Positions 41,852 through 51,449 of a DNA stretch of 64,000 nucleotides are shown here, one piece after another. Location: assembly GCF_000338275.1 (NCBI RefSeq), contig NZ_ANMR01000012.1, forward strand, positions 52,345 to 116,344, written 5' to 3'. Position numbers and translations under genes: made by a program. The notes beneath the pieces were generated by a model. The model was not told where the DNA came from and searched no databases. It saw only the letters and a list, made by a program, of their open reading frames with translations. The stretch's first letter is position 1. Each line of letters starts with the position of its first letter. Source of the DNA: Staphylococcus xylosus NJ (GTDB taxonomy: Bacteria > Bacillota > Bacilli > Staphylococcales > Staphylococcaceae).

Positions 41852-42859
41852 ATGAAAGCAATAGGTGCAGATCAAAGTTTTAATCTAGAAGATGGCAATT
41901 TATTTTATGAGTTTGCTATTGATACTCCCAAACCTGAACAATATGAATTATTAGTACGTGTTGAAACAATCAGCGTTAACCCTGTAGATACAAAAATCAG
42001 AAAGACAGCGGTTGAACAAGCACCAAGAATTTTAGGTTTCGATGCTGTAGGTGTGGTAGAAGCAGTGGGCGATGATGTTAGTCACTTTAACGTTGGAGAT
42101 GAAGTTTTTTATTCAGGCTCTCCTAAATATCAAGGTTCTAACCAATCTTATCAAATTGTCGATGAGCGTTTAGTAGCGAAAAAGCCTAAAAATATATCTA
42201 ATGTGGATGCAGCAAGCCTACCACTAACTGGTTTAACAGCTTATGAAACCCTGTTTGATGTATTTAAAATATCTTTTAATCCAGAAGAAAATAAAGGAAA
42301 GTCTATTTTAATCATAAATGGGGCTGGTGGTGTAGGAAGCATAGCAACACAAATCGCTAAACACTATGGCTTACATGTTATCACTACAGCATCTCGTGAG
42401 GAAACACACCAATGGTCTAAAGATATGGGTGCAGATATTGTATTAAATCATAAGAATGATTTAGCTGAAGAATTTAAGAAATATGAAATAAGTGAAGTGG
42501 ATTATATTTTCTGTACCTTTGATACGGATATGTATTATGAAAAAATGATTGAATTAGTAAAACCAAGAGGTACGATTGCAACGATTGTTGCTTTCAAAAA
42601 TAACCAAGATTTAAACTTGCTTAAACCTAAGAGCATTACATTTACACATGAATTTATGTCATCAAGACCTATTCATGAAACTGAAGATATGCAAATACAT
42701 CGTGATTATCTCACTGATATTTCTGAAAAAATAGAAACGGGTGTATACAAACCGACCGTTAATGAAGTGATAGATGGCTTAACTGTTGAAAACTTGTACG
42801 ATGCACATGTTAAGTTAGAAAATCAAAGTATGATAGGTAAGCTAGTAATTAAACTTTGA
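41852..42859 (+). CDS. Zinc-type alcohol dehydrogenase-like reductase (quinone oxidoreductase-like)
   Basis: 335 residues. N-terminal GroES-like fold, [11 protein letters not shown] and [16 protein letters not shown], then Rossmann motif [17 protein letters not shown]. The catalytic and structural zinc cysteines of true alcohol dehydrogenases are missing, as in the ZADH/quinone oxidoreductase group. Likely NADPH-dependent carbonyl or quinone detoxification. ATG 41852 follows AAAGGAG. Second gene after the MDR reductase; ends at a terminator. Confidence 0.85.
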   Translation: MKAIGADQSFNLEDGNLFYEFAIDTPKPEQYELLVRVETISVNPVDTKIRKTAVEQAPRILGFDAVGVVEAVGDDVSHFNVGDEVFYSGSPKYQGSNQSYQIVDERLVAKKPKNISNVDAASLPLTGLTAYETLFDVFKISFNPEENKGKSILIINGAGGVGSIATQIAKHYGLHVITTASREETHQWSKDMGADIVLNHKNDLAEEFKKYEISEVDYIFCTFDTDMYYEKMIELVKPRGTIATIVAFKNNQDLNLLKPKSITFTHEFMSSRPIHETEDMQIHRDYLTDISEKIETGVYKPTVNEVIDGLTVENLYDAHVKLENQSMIGKLVIKL

Positions 42860-42907
42860 AATTAAGATTAACAAAAATGATTAATTAAATAAAATGAATA
42901 TAAAGCT

Positions 42908-42958
42908 AAGCGTCTTCTATAGTTCATCATAATATGGTGGATAAGAAGATGCTTTTTA
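42908..42958 (+). terminator. Terminator after the reductase pair
   Basis: 11-base arms AAGCGTCTTCT and AGAAGATGCTT with one G-T pair and a 25-base loop, then TTTT. Confidence 0.8.
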
Positions 42959-43074
42959 TTTTAAATAATATATATTAAATTTATAATATGATTTATTTTA
43001 TGAATTTTACGAATATATGCAATAAGTTAGGGTATGTAAGTTACATAAAAGTATAGGGAGTGTGTAATTTTGAC

Positions 43075-44658
43075 ATGCGTTTAAACAGATTAACGGTTGT
43101 ATTTTGGGTAGCATTATCAATTTGTACACTGTTTGTTGTATACGGTGCAATATTGCCAAAACAACTAGAAACAGTCACACAAAATATTACAAATTTTATT
43201 GCATTAAATTTTGGTTGGTACTACTTATTACTAGTACTTGTCATATTAATTGTATGTGTATATCTATTATTCTCTAGATATTCATCAATAACATTAGGTG
43301 AAGATGGAGAGGATCCAGAATTCTCATTGAAATCTTGGTTTGCTATGTTATTTAGTGCTGGTATGGGGATAGGACTAGTCTTTTGGACTACAGCAGAGCC
43401 AATTAGTCATGCATTTACGTTAACGCCTTTACATAAAGCAGGTACGCAAGCTGCAATTAATGATGCCATGCAATTCTCATTCTTTCATTGGGGTGTCCAC
43501 GCTTGGGCAGTTTACGGCATAGTTGGACTAATCTTTGCTTATTTTAATTTTCACAAAGGTTATCCGGGATTAGTAAGTGCGACGTTAACACCGATATTAG
43601 GCTCTAAAATGATGAGAGGACCAATAGGTGGTTCGATTGATGTTTTAGCAATTATCGCTACTGTTACAGGTGTAGCAGCAACACTTGGATTCGGCGCGTT
43701 ACAGATTAATGAAGGATTGAATTTTTTATTTGATATACCTTCAAACTTTACAACTCAGGTAATTATTATTGTTTTAGCAACGATTTTATTCACGTGGTCA
43801 GCTTGGTCAGGTATTAATAAAGGAATCAAAACATTGAGTAATATCAATATGATACTCGCTTTTCTAGTACTCATCGTATTATTTTGTGTAGGTCCAACTT
43901 TAACTATACTAAATACCTTTACCAATTCACTTGGTGATTACATTGCAAATTTCTTTAATATGAGTTTACGTATTCCACAATCAGGTGGAGAAAAATTCCA
44001 ATGGTTACAACAATGGACGATTTTTTACTGGGCCTGGTGGATTTCATGGGCTCCATTTGTTGGTATATTTATTGCTCGTGTTTCAAGAGGTAGAACGATT
44101 AAAGAATTTATTTTGGGCGTTTTATTTGTACCAGCGCTAGTTTGTTTCTTATTCTTTGCAGTATTTGGAGCGTCTGCTACTTATTTACAGCAACATGGTA
44201 TTGCAGACATTGCGAAAGAGGCAACAGAGACTGCTACATTTGCAACTTTAGAACATTTCCCACTAGGGTTCTTGTTAAGTATAGTGACATTAATTGTGAT
44301 TATGATTTTCTTTGTAACTTCAGCAGACTCAGCGACATACGTTTTGGGTATGTTGAGTTCTAAAGGTAGTATTAATCCTAAAGGCATTGTAAAAGTTAGC
44401 TGGGGTATCATATTAGCTTTATTTGCAATGATTATGATATACACAGGCGGTACGCAATCTATACAAAACTTATTAATTATTGCTGCTTTACCATTTTCGA
44501 TTGTCATTATATTTATGATATGGTCACTTTTTAAATCATTAGCGATTGAAAAGCCAAGACCGAGTAATAAGTTGCTCATATCAGACGACAAACTATTACA
44601 ATATCGTATTGCAAATCATCCAGAACTAGCTGATCAAGTAACAAAGGGTAAACAATAA
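43075..44658 (+). CDS. BCCT-family osmoprotectant transporter (betaine/choline)
   Basis: 527 residues, twelve spans. The BCCT signature region WTIFYWAWWISWAPFVG with the following IARVSRGRTI is intact, as is GMGIGLVFWTTAEP. Sodium- or proton-coupled uptake of glycine betaine, choline or similar; OpuD/CudT-like. Which substrate cannot be read from sequence. ATG 43075 is preferred; GTG 43060 overlaps GGGAG, though the spacing to the ATG (14 bases) is long, so the start is uncertain. Monocistronic. Confidence 0.9.
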   Translation: MRLNRLTVVFWVALSICTLFVVYGAILPKQLETVTQNITNFIALNFGWYYLLLVLVILIVCVYLLFSRYSSITLGEDGEDPEFSLKSWFAMLFSAGMGIGLVFWTTAEPISHAFTLTPLHKAGTQAAINDAMQFSFFHWGVHAWAVYGIVGLIFAYFNFHKGYPGLVSATLTPILGSKMMRGPIGGSIDVLAIIATVTGVAATLGFGALQINEGLNFLFDIPSNFTTQVIIIVLATILFTWSAWSGINKGIKTLSNINMILAFLVLIVLFCVGPTLTILNTFTNSLGDYIANFFNMSLRIPQSGGEKFQWLQQWTIFYWAWWISWAPFVGIFIARVSRGRTIKEFILGVLFVPALVCFLFFAVFGASATYLQQHGIADIAKEATETATFATLEHFPLGFLLSIVTLIVIMIFFVTSADSATYVLGMLSSKGSINPKGIVKVSWGIILALFAMIMIYTGGTQSIQNLLIIAALPFSIVIIFMIWSLFKSLAIEKPRPSNKLLISDDKLLQYRIANHPELADQVTKGKQ

Positions 44659-44714
44659 AATGGTATAAAAAATTTGTTTTGTAATAAAAGTTAAAAATAA
44701 AATTCAATAAAAAT

Positions 44715-44740
44715 GTTTCTAAGAATTTTTTTAAGGGTAG
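44715..44740 (+). promoter_or_regulatory. Sigma-B-type promoter for amaP-asp23
   Basis: GTTTCT, 14-base spacer, GGGTAG, close to the staphylococcal SigB consensus (GTTT, 12-15, GGGTAT), 53 bases before amaP. S. aureus asp23 is a classic SigB reporter. Confidence 0.7.
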
Positions 44741-44792
44741 TAGTTCTGTATGACAAGTACATATTAACAAAGCATAGGAGGTGTCATACGAG

Positions 44793-45329
44793 GTGAAACG
44801 ACTAAAGAATTTTATCCTAGGCATATTAATTGTAGTAATCGTTGGATTTTTACTCTTTATGTATATTCAAGATTCTAGAATTAGCCAGTATCAAGACTAT
44901 TTTAATCAGTTTAACTGGTTTGAACCAACGCTAATTGGTTTAGCAGCGCTACTTATTATTATTGGTCTTATATTAGTATTCAGCTTGTTTAAACCTACGT
45001 ATAGAAAACCCGGACTATATAAAGATTTCGAAGATGGTCATATTTATGTATCGAGAAAAGCAGTTGAAAAATCTGCATACGATACACTTACGCAATATGA
45101 TCAAATACGTCAACCAAACGTGATTGCAAAACTTTATAACAAGAAAAAGAAATCGCATATTGCTTTAAAAGCAGATTTCTTTGTTCCTGGTGATGTTCAG
45201 GTTAATTCTTTAACTGAAGAGATTAGAAATGACATCAAGCAAAATGTCGAGCATTTTACAGAATTACCAGTATCAAAATTAGAGGTTAATGTTAGAGATC
45301 AAAAAACCTCAGGCAAACGTGTGTTGTAA
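44793..45329 (+). CDS. amaP: Asp23 membrane anchor AmaP
   Basis: 178 residues. Two N-terminal membrane helices (about 6-24 and 50-70), then a cytoplasmic Asp23-like domain with YVSRKAVEKSAYDTL. Tethers Asp23 to the membrane in S. aureus. GTG at 44793 follows TAGGAGGT with 9-base spacing; the frame from 44781 starts inside that site. First gene of the amaP-DUF2273-asp23 set. Confidence 0.9.
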   Translation: MKRLKNFILGILIVVIVGFLLFMYIQDSRISQYQDYFNQFNWFEPTLIGLAALLIIIGLILVFSLFKPTYRKPGLYKDFEDGHIYVSRKAVEKSAYDTLTQYDQIRQPNVIAKLYNKKKKSHIALKADFFVPGDVQVNSLTEEIRNDIKQNVEHFTELPVSKLEVNVRDQKTSGKRVL

Positions 45330-45341
45330 GGGAGGGTTATC

Positions 45342-45581
45342 ATGGCTAACAATAATAACCAAAATGGACAAGATTCTACGCAAGAAATTGTTGAATTTTT
45401 CAAAACGTTTAAATGGAGAATCATTGGTTTCTTAGCATTTCTAATCATAGCAATATTATTTTTAACTTTAGGTTTCTGGAGTACAATTTTAATTCTAGTA
45501 TTATGTTTGATTGGAATTGGAGTTGGGTATACTAAAGACCGTAAGCAAGACTTTTTAAATTTTCTTAATCGATGGAGTTAA
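45342..45581 (+). CDS. DUF2273 membrane protein
   Basis: 79 residues. Hydrophilic N-terminus (about 1-20, Asn/Gln-rich) and two membrane helices (about 28-62), ending GIGVGYTKDRKQDFLNFL, as in the DUF2273 family. Always found between amaP and asp23 in staphylococci; role unknown but probably part of the same membrane complex. GGGAGGG upstream. Confidence 0.88.
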   Translation: MANNNNQNGQDSTQEIVEFFKTFKWRIIGFLAFLIIAILFLTLGFWSTILILVLCLIGIGVGYTKDRKQDFLNFLNRWS

Positions 45582-45654
45582 TCGATTAAATTTTATGAAT
45601 TCTAATGCAATTAAAAATTTTAAACAAATTATATAAGGTAAAGGAGAATGCAAT

Positions 45655-46155
45655 ATGGCAGTAGACAACAATAAAGCTAAACAAGCTTATGACAATCAAA
45701 CAGGAGTTCAAGAAAAAGAACAAGAAAAAAGACAAGAGCAGCAAAACCAAGAGCCTCAATTCACTAATAAATTATCATTCTCAGATGAAGTAATCGAAAA
45801 AATTGCAGGTATTGCTGCACGTGAAGTTAGCGGTATCTTAGAAATGAAAGGCGGATTCGTCGACAATATTTCTAGTTCATTTGGTAGCAACAACAATGTT
45901 ACACAAGGTGTTAGCGTTGAGGTTGGAGAAAAACAAGCTGCTGTTGATTTAAAAGTAGTATTAGAATATGGTGAATCAGCACCAAAAATCTTCCGTAAAG
46001 TAACTGACTTAGTTAAAGAACAAGTTAAATATATTACTGGTCTTGACGTAGTTGAAGTTAACATGCGCGTTGAAGATGTTATGACTAAAAAAGAATGGTC
46101 TCAAAAAAATGAAAAAAGCCAATCCTCAAACAATGAGGAAAAAGGTTTACAATAA
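45655..46155 (+). CDS. asp23: Alkaline shock protein 23
   Basis: 166 residues. Charged, disordered N-terminus (about 1-35), then the Asp23/Gls24 domain with [19 protein letters not shown] and [14 protein letters not shown]. Abundant membrane-associated protein in cell-envelope stress response, held by AmaP. Driven by the SigB promoter upstream of amaP; no second clear SigB promoter was found in the 73-base gap before it. Followed by a dyad-rich repeat. Confidence 0.96.
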   Translation: MAVDNNKAKQAYDNQTGVQEKEQEKRQEQQNQEPQFTNKLSFSDEVIEKIAGIAAREVSGILEMKGGFVDNISSSFGSNNNVTQGVSVEVGEKQAAVDLKVVLEYGESAPKIFRKVTDLVKEQVKYITGLDVVEVNMRVEDVMTKKEWSQKNEKSQSSNNEEKGLQ

Positions 46156-46181
46156 TTAAGAACCATCCAATTTAAATAAAA

Positions 46182-46235
46182 GGGGAGTGGGACAGAAATC
46201 AAATTTTCTAACATAGATTTCGTAGTCCCACCCCG
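46182..46235. repeat. GTGGGAC dyad downstream of asp23
   Basis: GTGGGACAGAAATC pairs imperfectly with GATTTCGTAGTCCCAC. A staphylococcal intergenic repeat type that usually acts as a terminator; here it is likely the asp23 terminator. Continues into the repeat at 46262. Confidence 0.7.
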
Positions 46236-46261
46236 GCAATAGTGACTAGCATTGAAAAAAG

Positions 46262-46343
46262 CTTGATATAAGCGTATTTTCAATTCAGTCACTTACTGCC
46301 AAATTGAAAAAGAGCCTGAGACATCTATTTATGTCCCAGGCTC
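46262..46343 (-). repeat. 82-bp intergenic repeat, copy 1
   Basis: Exact reverse complement, 82 of 82 bases, of 63919-64000. It ends in the terminator hairpin GAGCCTGAGACAT/ATGTCCCAGGCTC (46312-46343), which serves the converging hemolysin III gene. Confidence 0.92.
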
Positions 46344-46351
46344 ATATAAAG

Positions 46352-47035
46352 CTACATAAAATATATAATTGCTATAAAATGGAATACTGAAGCAATCACA
46401 ATAAAGAAATGCCAAATCATATGAAAATATGGTCTATCCTTTTGTGCGTAAAACCAAGCACCTATTGTGTATGCAATACCACCAAAAAGTATAAATAGCA
46501 TAAATGTAATGGATGTATCAAAAATAATTTTAGGCAAGAACAATACGCCAATCCACCCCATTACAAGATACATAATTAAACTTAATTTATGATTAACATT
46601 TTTAGCTAGTGATTTGTATAAAATGCCCCAAATCGTTATTCCCCACAGTACAATCATTGCTGACCAACCAATCCCCCCCCCAACTAAAGCTAAACAAATT
46701 GGAGTATATGTACCAGCGATTGCAACATAAATCATGCTATGGTCAATTATGCGCAAAATGAATTTATGTGATGATTTATTTGGCATCGAATGATAAACCG
46801 TTGATGAAATAAACATTAAAAATATACTTATAACATAAACGGAAACACTAAAAGCACCCATTATACCAAAGTTTAAAAAACTTAAGATGGCAGCATAAGG
46901 TAGCGCACATAACGCTATAAAAGCTGCTACACCGTGGGATACTGCATTGCCTATTTCTTCACCGAATGTTAATGGTACAATATCTTTAAATGTTTTAACT
47001 ACTTTATTATCATCAGCTTTTATTGATTGAGACAA
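46352..47035 (-). CDS. Hemolysin III family (PAQR/YqfA-like) membrane protein
   Basis: 227 residues with seven predicted spans. The PAQR histidine/aspartate signatures are present: YHSMPN, IIDHSMIYVAIAGTYTP and the C-terminal HMIWHFFIVIASVFHF. Family members are thought to be metal-dependent membrane hydrolases; hemolytic activity is not implied. TTG at 47035 is taken as start because AAGGTGG is 8 bases upstream; GTG 47047 overlaps that site. It may share a transcript with the pyrophosphorylase gene 17 bases upstream. Confidence 0.85.
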   Translation of the reverse strand: MSQSIKADDNKVVKTFKDIVPLTFGEEIGNAVSHGVAAFIALCALPYAAILSFLNFGIMGAFSVSVYVISIFLMFISSTVYHSMPNKSSHKFILRIIDHSMIYVAIAGTYTPICLALVGGGIGWSAMIVLWGITIWGILYKSLAKNVNHKLSLIMYLVMGWIGVLFLPKIIFDTSITFMLFILFGGIAYTIGAWFYAQKDRPYFHMIWHFFIVIASVFHFIAIIYFM

Positions 47036-47052
47036 CGATGTAACCACCTTTT

Positions 47053-48240
47053 TTATATCATATTCATACGTTTTAAATCTGCTCTAGCTGTTTCAACACT
47101 ATCTTTACCTTCTTTATTTTTGAGAGGTGAAAATTCTTCATCCCTCGGAACTTGTAAAGTAATAAAGCTATTTGCATATTGGAATATATCAAAATAAAAC
47201 AATTCAAATTTCAAAGTTGATTGCTCAATCACACCAAAGTCCTCGTCTAATTGTTTTAATTTTTTGATTGCTAAATGGTATGGCAACTCATTGTCAACAA
47301 CATTACTAATAAATAAGAGTTTGAAAGAATGAATTCCTATATTAGCATTATTAAATTCATTTGCTACATCTGGACTTAGTTCTGAATATTCAAGTACCGT
47401 ATCTTTATGTTTTGTATGAACTAAACGGCCAACGCTTTCGCCATCTTTAGGTTGTATAGATTTTGTAGTAATATCCATACTATTTTGGAATGTATATCCA
47501 GCAAATAATGGATCAAGTACTTTAACTAGTACATTATCGATGTTATTTAAGAAAATATATTCGACACCATTATCTAACATTTCTTGTAAATATCCAGCTT
47601 TTTTAAGTGCTTTAAACACACCGCCATTACCATTTGGTGTTTCTAAAATATTATTATCTACATCTAATACTAATTTACCTTCTTCAGATAAAGCTACAAT
47701 ATTATCTTGCATAAAGAAATGCACATGTGCTTTATCATAACCAAAGTAATTATTTGATTCGAAGAATAACTGTGTTTCTTGATCATTCACTTTACTAGTC
47801 ATGATATACCAATCAACGAATTCGCCAGTTTGCTCTTTTAATGCTAATAATTGTTTAGCCTGAATCTCAAACAAACTTACGCCTTCAATTTCGAAAGAAC
47901 CTTTAGGACCCTTATATCCTAATCGAGTACCTTGCCCGCCGGCCATAAGTAGTACTGCAAATTTACCTTTACGAATAGCTTCAAGTCCAACTTTTTCATA
48001 TTGCTCGATCTCTTCATCTGTAAATTCATTTTTTATATCATACTTTACTTCATTAATAGAAGTAACATCATTAATTTCTTTTTTATTTACATATAAATCC
48101 TCGTATAAATCTTGAATATCCGTTAAATTTAGTGCATCTAGTTTTTCAGATAGTTGCTCTCTCTCATTTGTGCTCATCAATTTTTCAAACTCAATGAGAT
48201 GGTCTTGATTAAACTTTTCTAAAGCTTTCTTATCTAGCAT
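47053..48240 (-). CDS. UDP-N-acetylhexosamine/UDP-glucose pyrophosphorylase family (UDPGP)
   Basis: 395 residues. [18 protein letters not shown] near residue 105 is the nucleotide-binding loop of eukaryote-type UDPGP enzymes, and a [15 protein letters not shown] stretch follows. Makes UDP-sugar from UTP and sugar-1-phosphate; N-acetylglucosamine or galactosamine 1-phosphate is likely but unproven. It is distinct from bacterial GlmU/GtaB. ATG 48240 follows AAGGAGA; the longer frame to 48294 adds unlikely residues. Confidence 0.85.
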   Translation of the reverse strand: MLDKKALEKFNQDHLIEFEKLMSTNEREQLSEKLDALNLTDIQDLYEDLYVNKKEINDVTSINEVKYDIKNEFTDEEIEQYEKVGLEAIRKGKFAVLLMAGGQGTRLGYKGPKGSFEIEGVSLFEIQAKQLLALKEQTGEFVDWYIMTSKVNDQETQLFFESNNYFGYDKAHVHFFMQDNIVALSEEGKLVLDVDNNILETPNGNGGVFKALKKAGYLQEMLDNGVEYIFLNNIDNVLVKVLDPLFAGYTFQNSMDITTKSIQPKDGESVGRLVHTKHKDTVLEYSELSPDVANEFNNANIGIHSFKLLFISNVVDNELPYHLAIKKLKQLDEDFGVIEQSTLKFELFYFDIFQYANSFITLQVPRDEEFSPLKNKEGKDSVETARADLKRMNMI

Positions 48241-48355
48241 GCTCTCTCTCCTTAATATCCAAATATTTAAATAAAAAATATATCTTATTTGCATTACGGA
48301 TATATAATTTCACTATATGTACTTTATATTATTATGATGCTCAGTACAACCATAA

Positions 48356-48859
48356 TCATAACCAATTCAATAATAACTTATGTATAGAGGGTTGAAAAAT
48401 TACATAAATTGCTCCAATCGATAACGCACTGGCTAAAGACAAGTCAACTAAACCGCCTGTTTTAAAAACCACTGGGAATTTCACACTTATTGGAACAGGA
48501 TAAAATAATTTAACACCTCTTGGGGTTAACATATCTAGTATAACATGCGAAAGCAAACCAAGAACAATACTACTCAAATAATAGTTGGGGGTTTGAATCA
48601 AATACAATAAAAAGATAATAATACCTATAAATAAAAGTGAATGTGTAAATGTCCTGTGTCCAAATAGCATTCTAATTAAGTAACTAATAAGTTTAAATCG
48701 TCTACCAATTTTACTTTGTGCGTGACAAATATCAGGTATTAAACTCGAAATAACTGCAAGCGTTATAACTGTAACAGATGTAAACAAATCAGTATGAAAA
48801 TATTCTAATGTTAAAGCTCCGACTAATAAGCCGCATGATGCATGGGTTTTACCTGTCAT
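48356..48859 (-). CDS. YdjM-like membrane-bound metal-dependent hydrolase (DUF457)
   Basis: 167 residues. MTGKTHASCGLLVG opens with the DUF457 histidine motif; LIPDICHAQSKIGRR and FGHRTFTHSLLF carry further histidines, followed by LSHVILDMLTPRGV. Four to five membrane spans. Homologues include the SOS-regulated E. coli YdjM; no LexA box was seen here. ATG 48859 fits AAGGAG 8 bases upstream; GTG 48865 is too close. Confidence 0.8.
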   Translation of the reverse strand: MTGKTHASCGLLVGALTLEYFHTDLFTSVTVITLAVISSLIPDICHAQSKIGRRFKLISYLIRMLFGHRTFTHSLLFIGIIIFLLYLIQTPNYYLSSIVLGLLSHVILDMLTPRGVKLFYPVPISVKFPVVFKTGGLVDLSLASALSIGAIYVIFQPSIHKLLLNWL

Positions 48860-49034
48860 TTTCACTACTCCTTATCGGATTACATTTTAGCACATTTAAG
48901 CGTTAAATGCGAACATACTTTCGTTAAAAACATGAGTATAACCTATTTTTAAAAAGTATCACACAATCACTTGAAAACGTTTGCAGTTTATTGTATGCTA
49001 TAGCTATAAATTAATTAAAGGATGTGTTCGATAT

Positions 49035-49295
49035 ATGGCAATGACAGTAAAAAAAGATAACAGTGAAGTAAGAATTCAATGGAGAGTTGCAGATATTAAG
49101 ATTCCAACAAATGAAATTAAAAATATTTCACAGGACCAAAATATTCATGAAGTTCCTAAACTTGATAGAAATAAAGTTTCAAGAATTGGATCTACTTTTG
49201 GAAAAACAAACCGTGTTATCATCGACACTGATGACCATGAATACATTATATACACTCAAAATGATCAAAAAGTTTATAACGAATTAACTAAATAA
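49035..49295 (+). CDS. SunI/YnzG-like small protein (PH-like domain)
   Basis: 86 residues. [17 protein letters not shown] followed by [10 protein letters not shown] and [24 protein letters not shown] resembles the bPH/SunI-YnzG proteins; B. subtilis SunI gives immunity to sublancin, but most homologues have no known role. No membrane segment is seen here. ATG 49035 follows AAAGGATG; the longer frame from 48981 lacks a site. Monocistronic with a terminator. Confidence 0.75.
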   Translation: MAMTVKKDNSEVRIQWRVADIKIPTNEIKNISQDQNIHEVPKLDRNKVSRIGSTFGKTNRVIIDTDDHEYIIYTQNDQKVYNELTK

Positions 49296-49356
49296 TTAAT
49301 TATAAACTAGCTTACATCAATAACCAAAACAACAATTTTCACATTAAAATATAGAC

Positions 49357-49389
49357 AACCCCTACGCATTAAATTGTGTAGGGGTTTTA
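49357..49389 (+). terminator. Terminator after the SunI/YnzG-like gene
   Basis: 12-base arms AACCCCTACGCA and TGTGTAGGGGTT with one G-T pair, then TTTT. Confidence 0.88.
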
Positions 49390-49680
49390 TTGCTATTTAT
49401 GTTATCAATTTTTCAAAATAATGTTATCCTTCCAGACCATTATAAGTCCTTTCACTAGCCAAATTTCTTTTTTAAGATAAATGTCAACGCAAATTAACGT
49501 GGTACCCATAGAAACTTTACCAAGTTCACTATATTTCATTGATTTCATAATCTGTCGCCAAACCTCTTTTCTACTGTTTAACTTCACATTTATTTTGGTT
49601 TTTATTGTACCAGCGAATCTTAAACTTCTGTGATATATTAATTCTCATTTATATTAACTTTAATATGCTTAGCTTTAGAA

Positions 49681-49789
49681 CCTATTCCTACGGTAAGCAA
49701 GTTAACCTAATCAGACAGAATAGGGCAGTGCTCTCATAAAGCGTTCATAAAAAAACTGCTAACAAAGTCTAAGGCTTTGTTAGCAGTTT
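49681..49789. terminator. Dyad pair in gene-free stretch before the permease gene
   Basis: CCTATTC (49681-49687) with GAATAGG (49718-49724), then perfect 15-bp arms 49753-49767 and 49775-49789. The A run before the second dyad gives a minus-strand T tract, so it probably ends the leftward permease transcript, although 330 bases after its stop. The rest of 49390-50122 shows no convincing gene; a weak 60-codon minus frame at 49405-49587 is not supported. Confidence 0.5.
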
Positions 49790-50122
49790 AATCAAATACA
49801 ATCATTATATTTGATTTGTCTATATTTAATACAGACAATTTTTATAACTTACTTAAAAATAAAACAATCAGTTTTATTTCGTATCCTTGAACAAAAGAAT
49901 TGAAATTCGAATAAAAATATCGTTTGAAAGTTCATTTCGTTGGCTAGATAAACCTATATCTTAACAAATCAACTTTTTAATCATATAAATCTTATATTTA
50001 TAATCCTGATATGCACACATATACTTAACATGTCTCAGCAACATTTTATTTTATACATTCTTACTAACCTAAGTAAAAGCTACATTAGTTAAAATGAACT
50101 CCCCTTTTATTTAGTTCAATTT

Positions 50123-51448
50123 TCATATTGCTAAAGTTGGTGGTAACTTTGAAAAACCTCTAGTAAGACAAATTAGGTATATAAAACCAATACTCGTCCA
50201 TACAGTACCTAATATTAATGCATGTTTATCTAAACTTATAAATAAACATATATCTAAAATCATTCCTATTAATGGTATAGTGAAATAAGTAATCCTCTTC
50301 ATTCCTTGTCTTTGCTTCAATTTGACAAAATAAAAAACAATAACTGATAAGTTAACAAACGCAAATGAAATAAATGCACCAAAATTTATAAATGAAGTTG
50401 AAGTACTTACATTCATAAAGATACCAATCACACCTATAATGCCTATAAACATTAAATTGAAAATTGGTGTTTGCCTTTTCTTTTCAATATAACCAAAAAT
50501 TTTTTTGCTGAGTACGCCATCACGCCCCATAGCATAAAGAAGTCTTGCTCCGCTAGTTTGTGCTGATAATCCTGAAGCTAATTGTGCTAATATTAAACCG
50601 CTTAAAAATAATGAAGATAGTAAGTTACCGCCTACAATTTTAGCTATTTCAAAAGCAGCAGAATCAGTATTGTTAATAACATTAAAATTCGGAAGTGTGA
50701 TTGAAAGTATATATGCAACAGTAACAAATAGAAAACCACCTACAATAGTAATAATCATAATTGCCTTAGGAATAGTTTTTGTAGGATTTTGGGTTTCTTC
50801 AGCCAATGTAGTAACAGCATCAAACCCTAAGAATGAATAACATGCAATGGCCGCTCCTGCCAATATTGGGGAAATATGGTTATCCGTTATGTTAAAAATA
50901 CGGCTACTTAAAATCCCTCCTTCCCCCATTCCATGTGTTACATGCCAAATACATAAAATAATAAAAATTGATATCACTAATAATTGAAAAATCATAATTA
51001 ATAAACTCGTGGATGTAGTTGAATTAATTCCTATAATATTAATTAATGTCGTCATTATTATAAATATAATTATCCATGCCCAACTTGGTATGATTGGAAA
51101 AGCAGTTGACAAATATTCTGCTCCAATAAGCCATATAACTAATGGTAAAAATAAATAATCTAATAATATTGTCCAACCTATCATAAATCCCATAGATGGA
51201 TGGAGACTTTTAGAAACAAAAGTATAAGCAGAGCCAGCAGAAGGAAAAGCTTTTGCCATTAAACCATAACTATAAGCTGTGAATAGCATTGCAATAGTAG
51301 CAAATAAATATGCATAAGGAACATAACCATTTGTAACTTCGTACAGTGTGCCATAAGTACCAAAAACAATCATTGGTGCCATATAAGCTAATCCGAACAT
51401 AACAACTTGATATAAAGTTAGAGATTTTTTTAGTTTTGTCTGAACCAT
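50123..51448 (-). CDS. APC-superfamily amino acid/amine permease
   Basis: 441 residues, about twelve spans. The N-terminal LTLYQVVMFGLAYMAPMIVF and the SFLGFDAVTTLAEETQNPTK segment are typical of the APC family (amino acid, polyamine or organocation transport). Starts 1 base after the nitrilase-family gene stop, with AAGGAGGG inside that gene, so both are translated from one message. The pairing suggests import of an amide or a related nitrogen compound, or export of the product (inference). Confidence 0.85.
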   Translation of the reverse strand: MVQTKLKKSLTLYQVVMFGLAYMAPMIVFGTYGTLYEVTNGYVPYAYLFATIAMLFTAYSYGLMAKAFPSAGSAYTFVSKSLHPSMGFMIGWTILLDYLFLPLVIWLIGAEYLSTAFPIIPSWAWIIIFIIMTTLINIIGINSTTSTSLLIMIFQLLVISIFIILCIWHVTHGMGEGGILSSRIFNITDNHISPILAGAAIACYSFLGFDAVTTLAEETQNPTKTIPKAIMIITIVGGFLFVTVAYILSITLPNFNVINNTDSAAFEIAKIVGGNLLSSLFLSGLILAQLASGLSAQTSGARLLYAMGRDGVLSKKIFGYIEKKRQTPIFNLMFIGIIGVIGIFMNVSTSTSFINFGAFISFAFVNLSVIVFYFVKLKQRQGMKRITYFTIPLIGMILDICLFISLDKHALILGTVWTSIGFIYLICLTRGFSKLPPTLAI

Positions 51449-51449
51449 G

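Noticed and set aside
43030..43035. GGGTAT as SigB -10 for the BCCT transporter
   Set aside because: No GTTT-like -35 at 12-15 bases upstream.
49405..49587. 60-codon minus-strand frame
   Set aside because: GTG start without a ribosome-binding site, odd composition and no family similarity. Probably chance, although a decayed gene cannot be ruled out.
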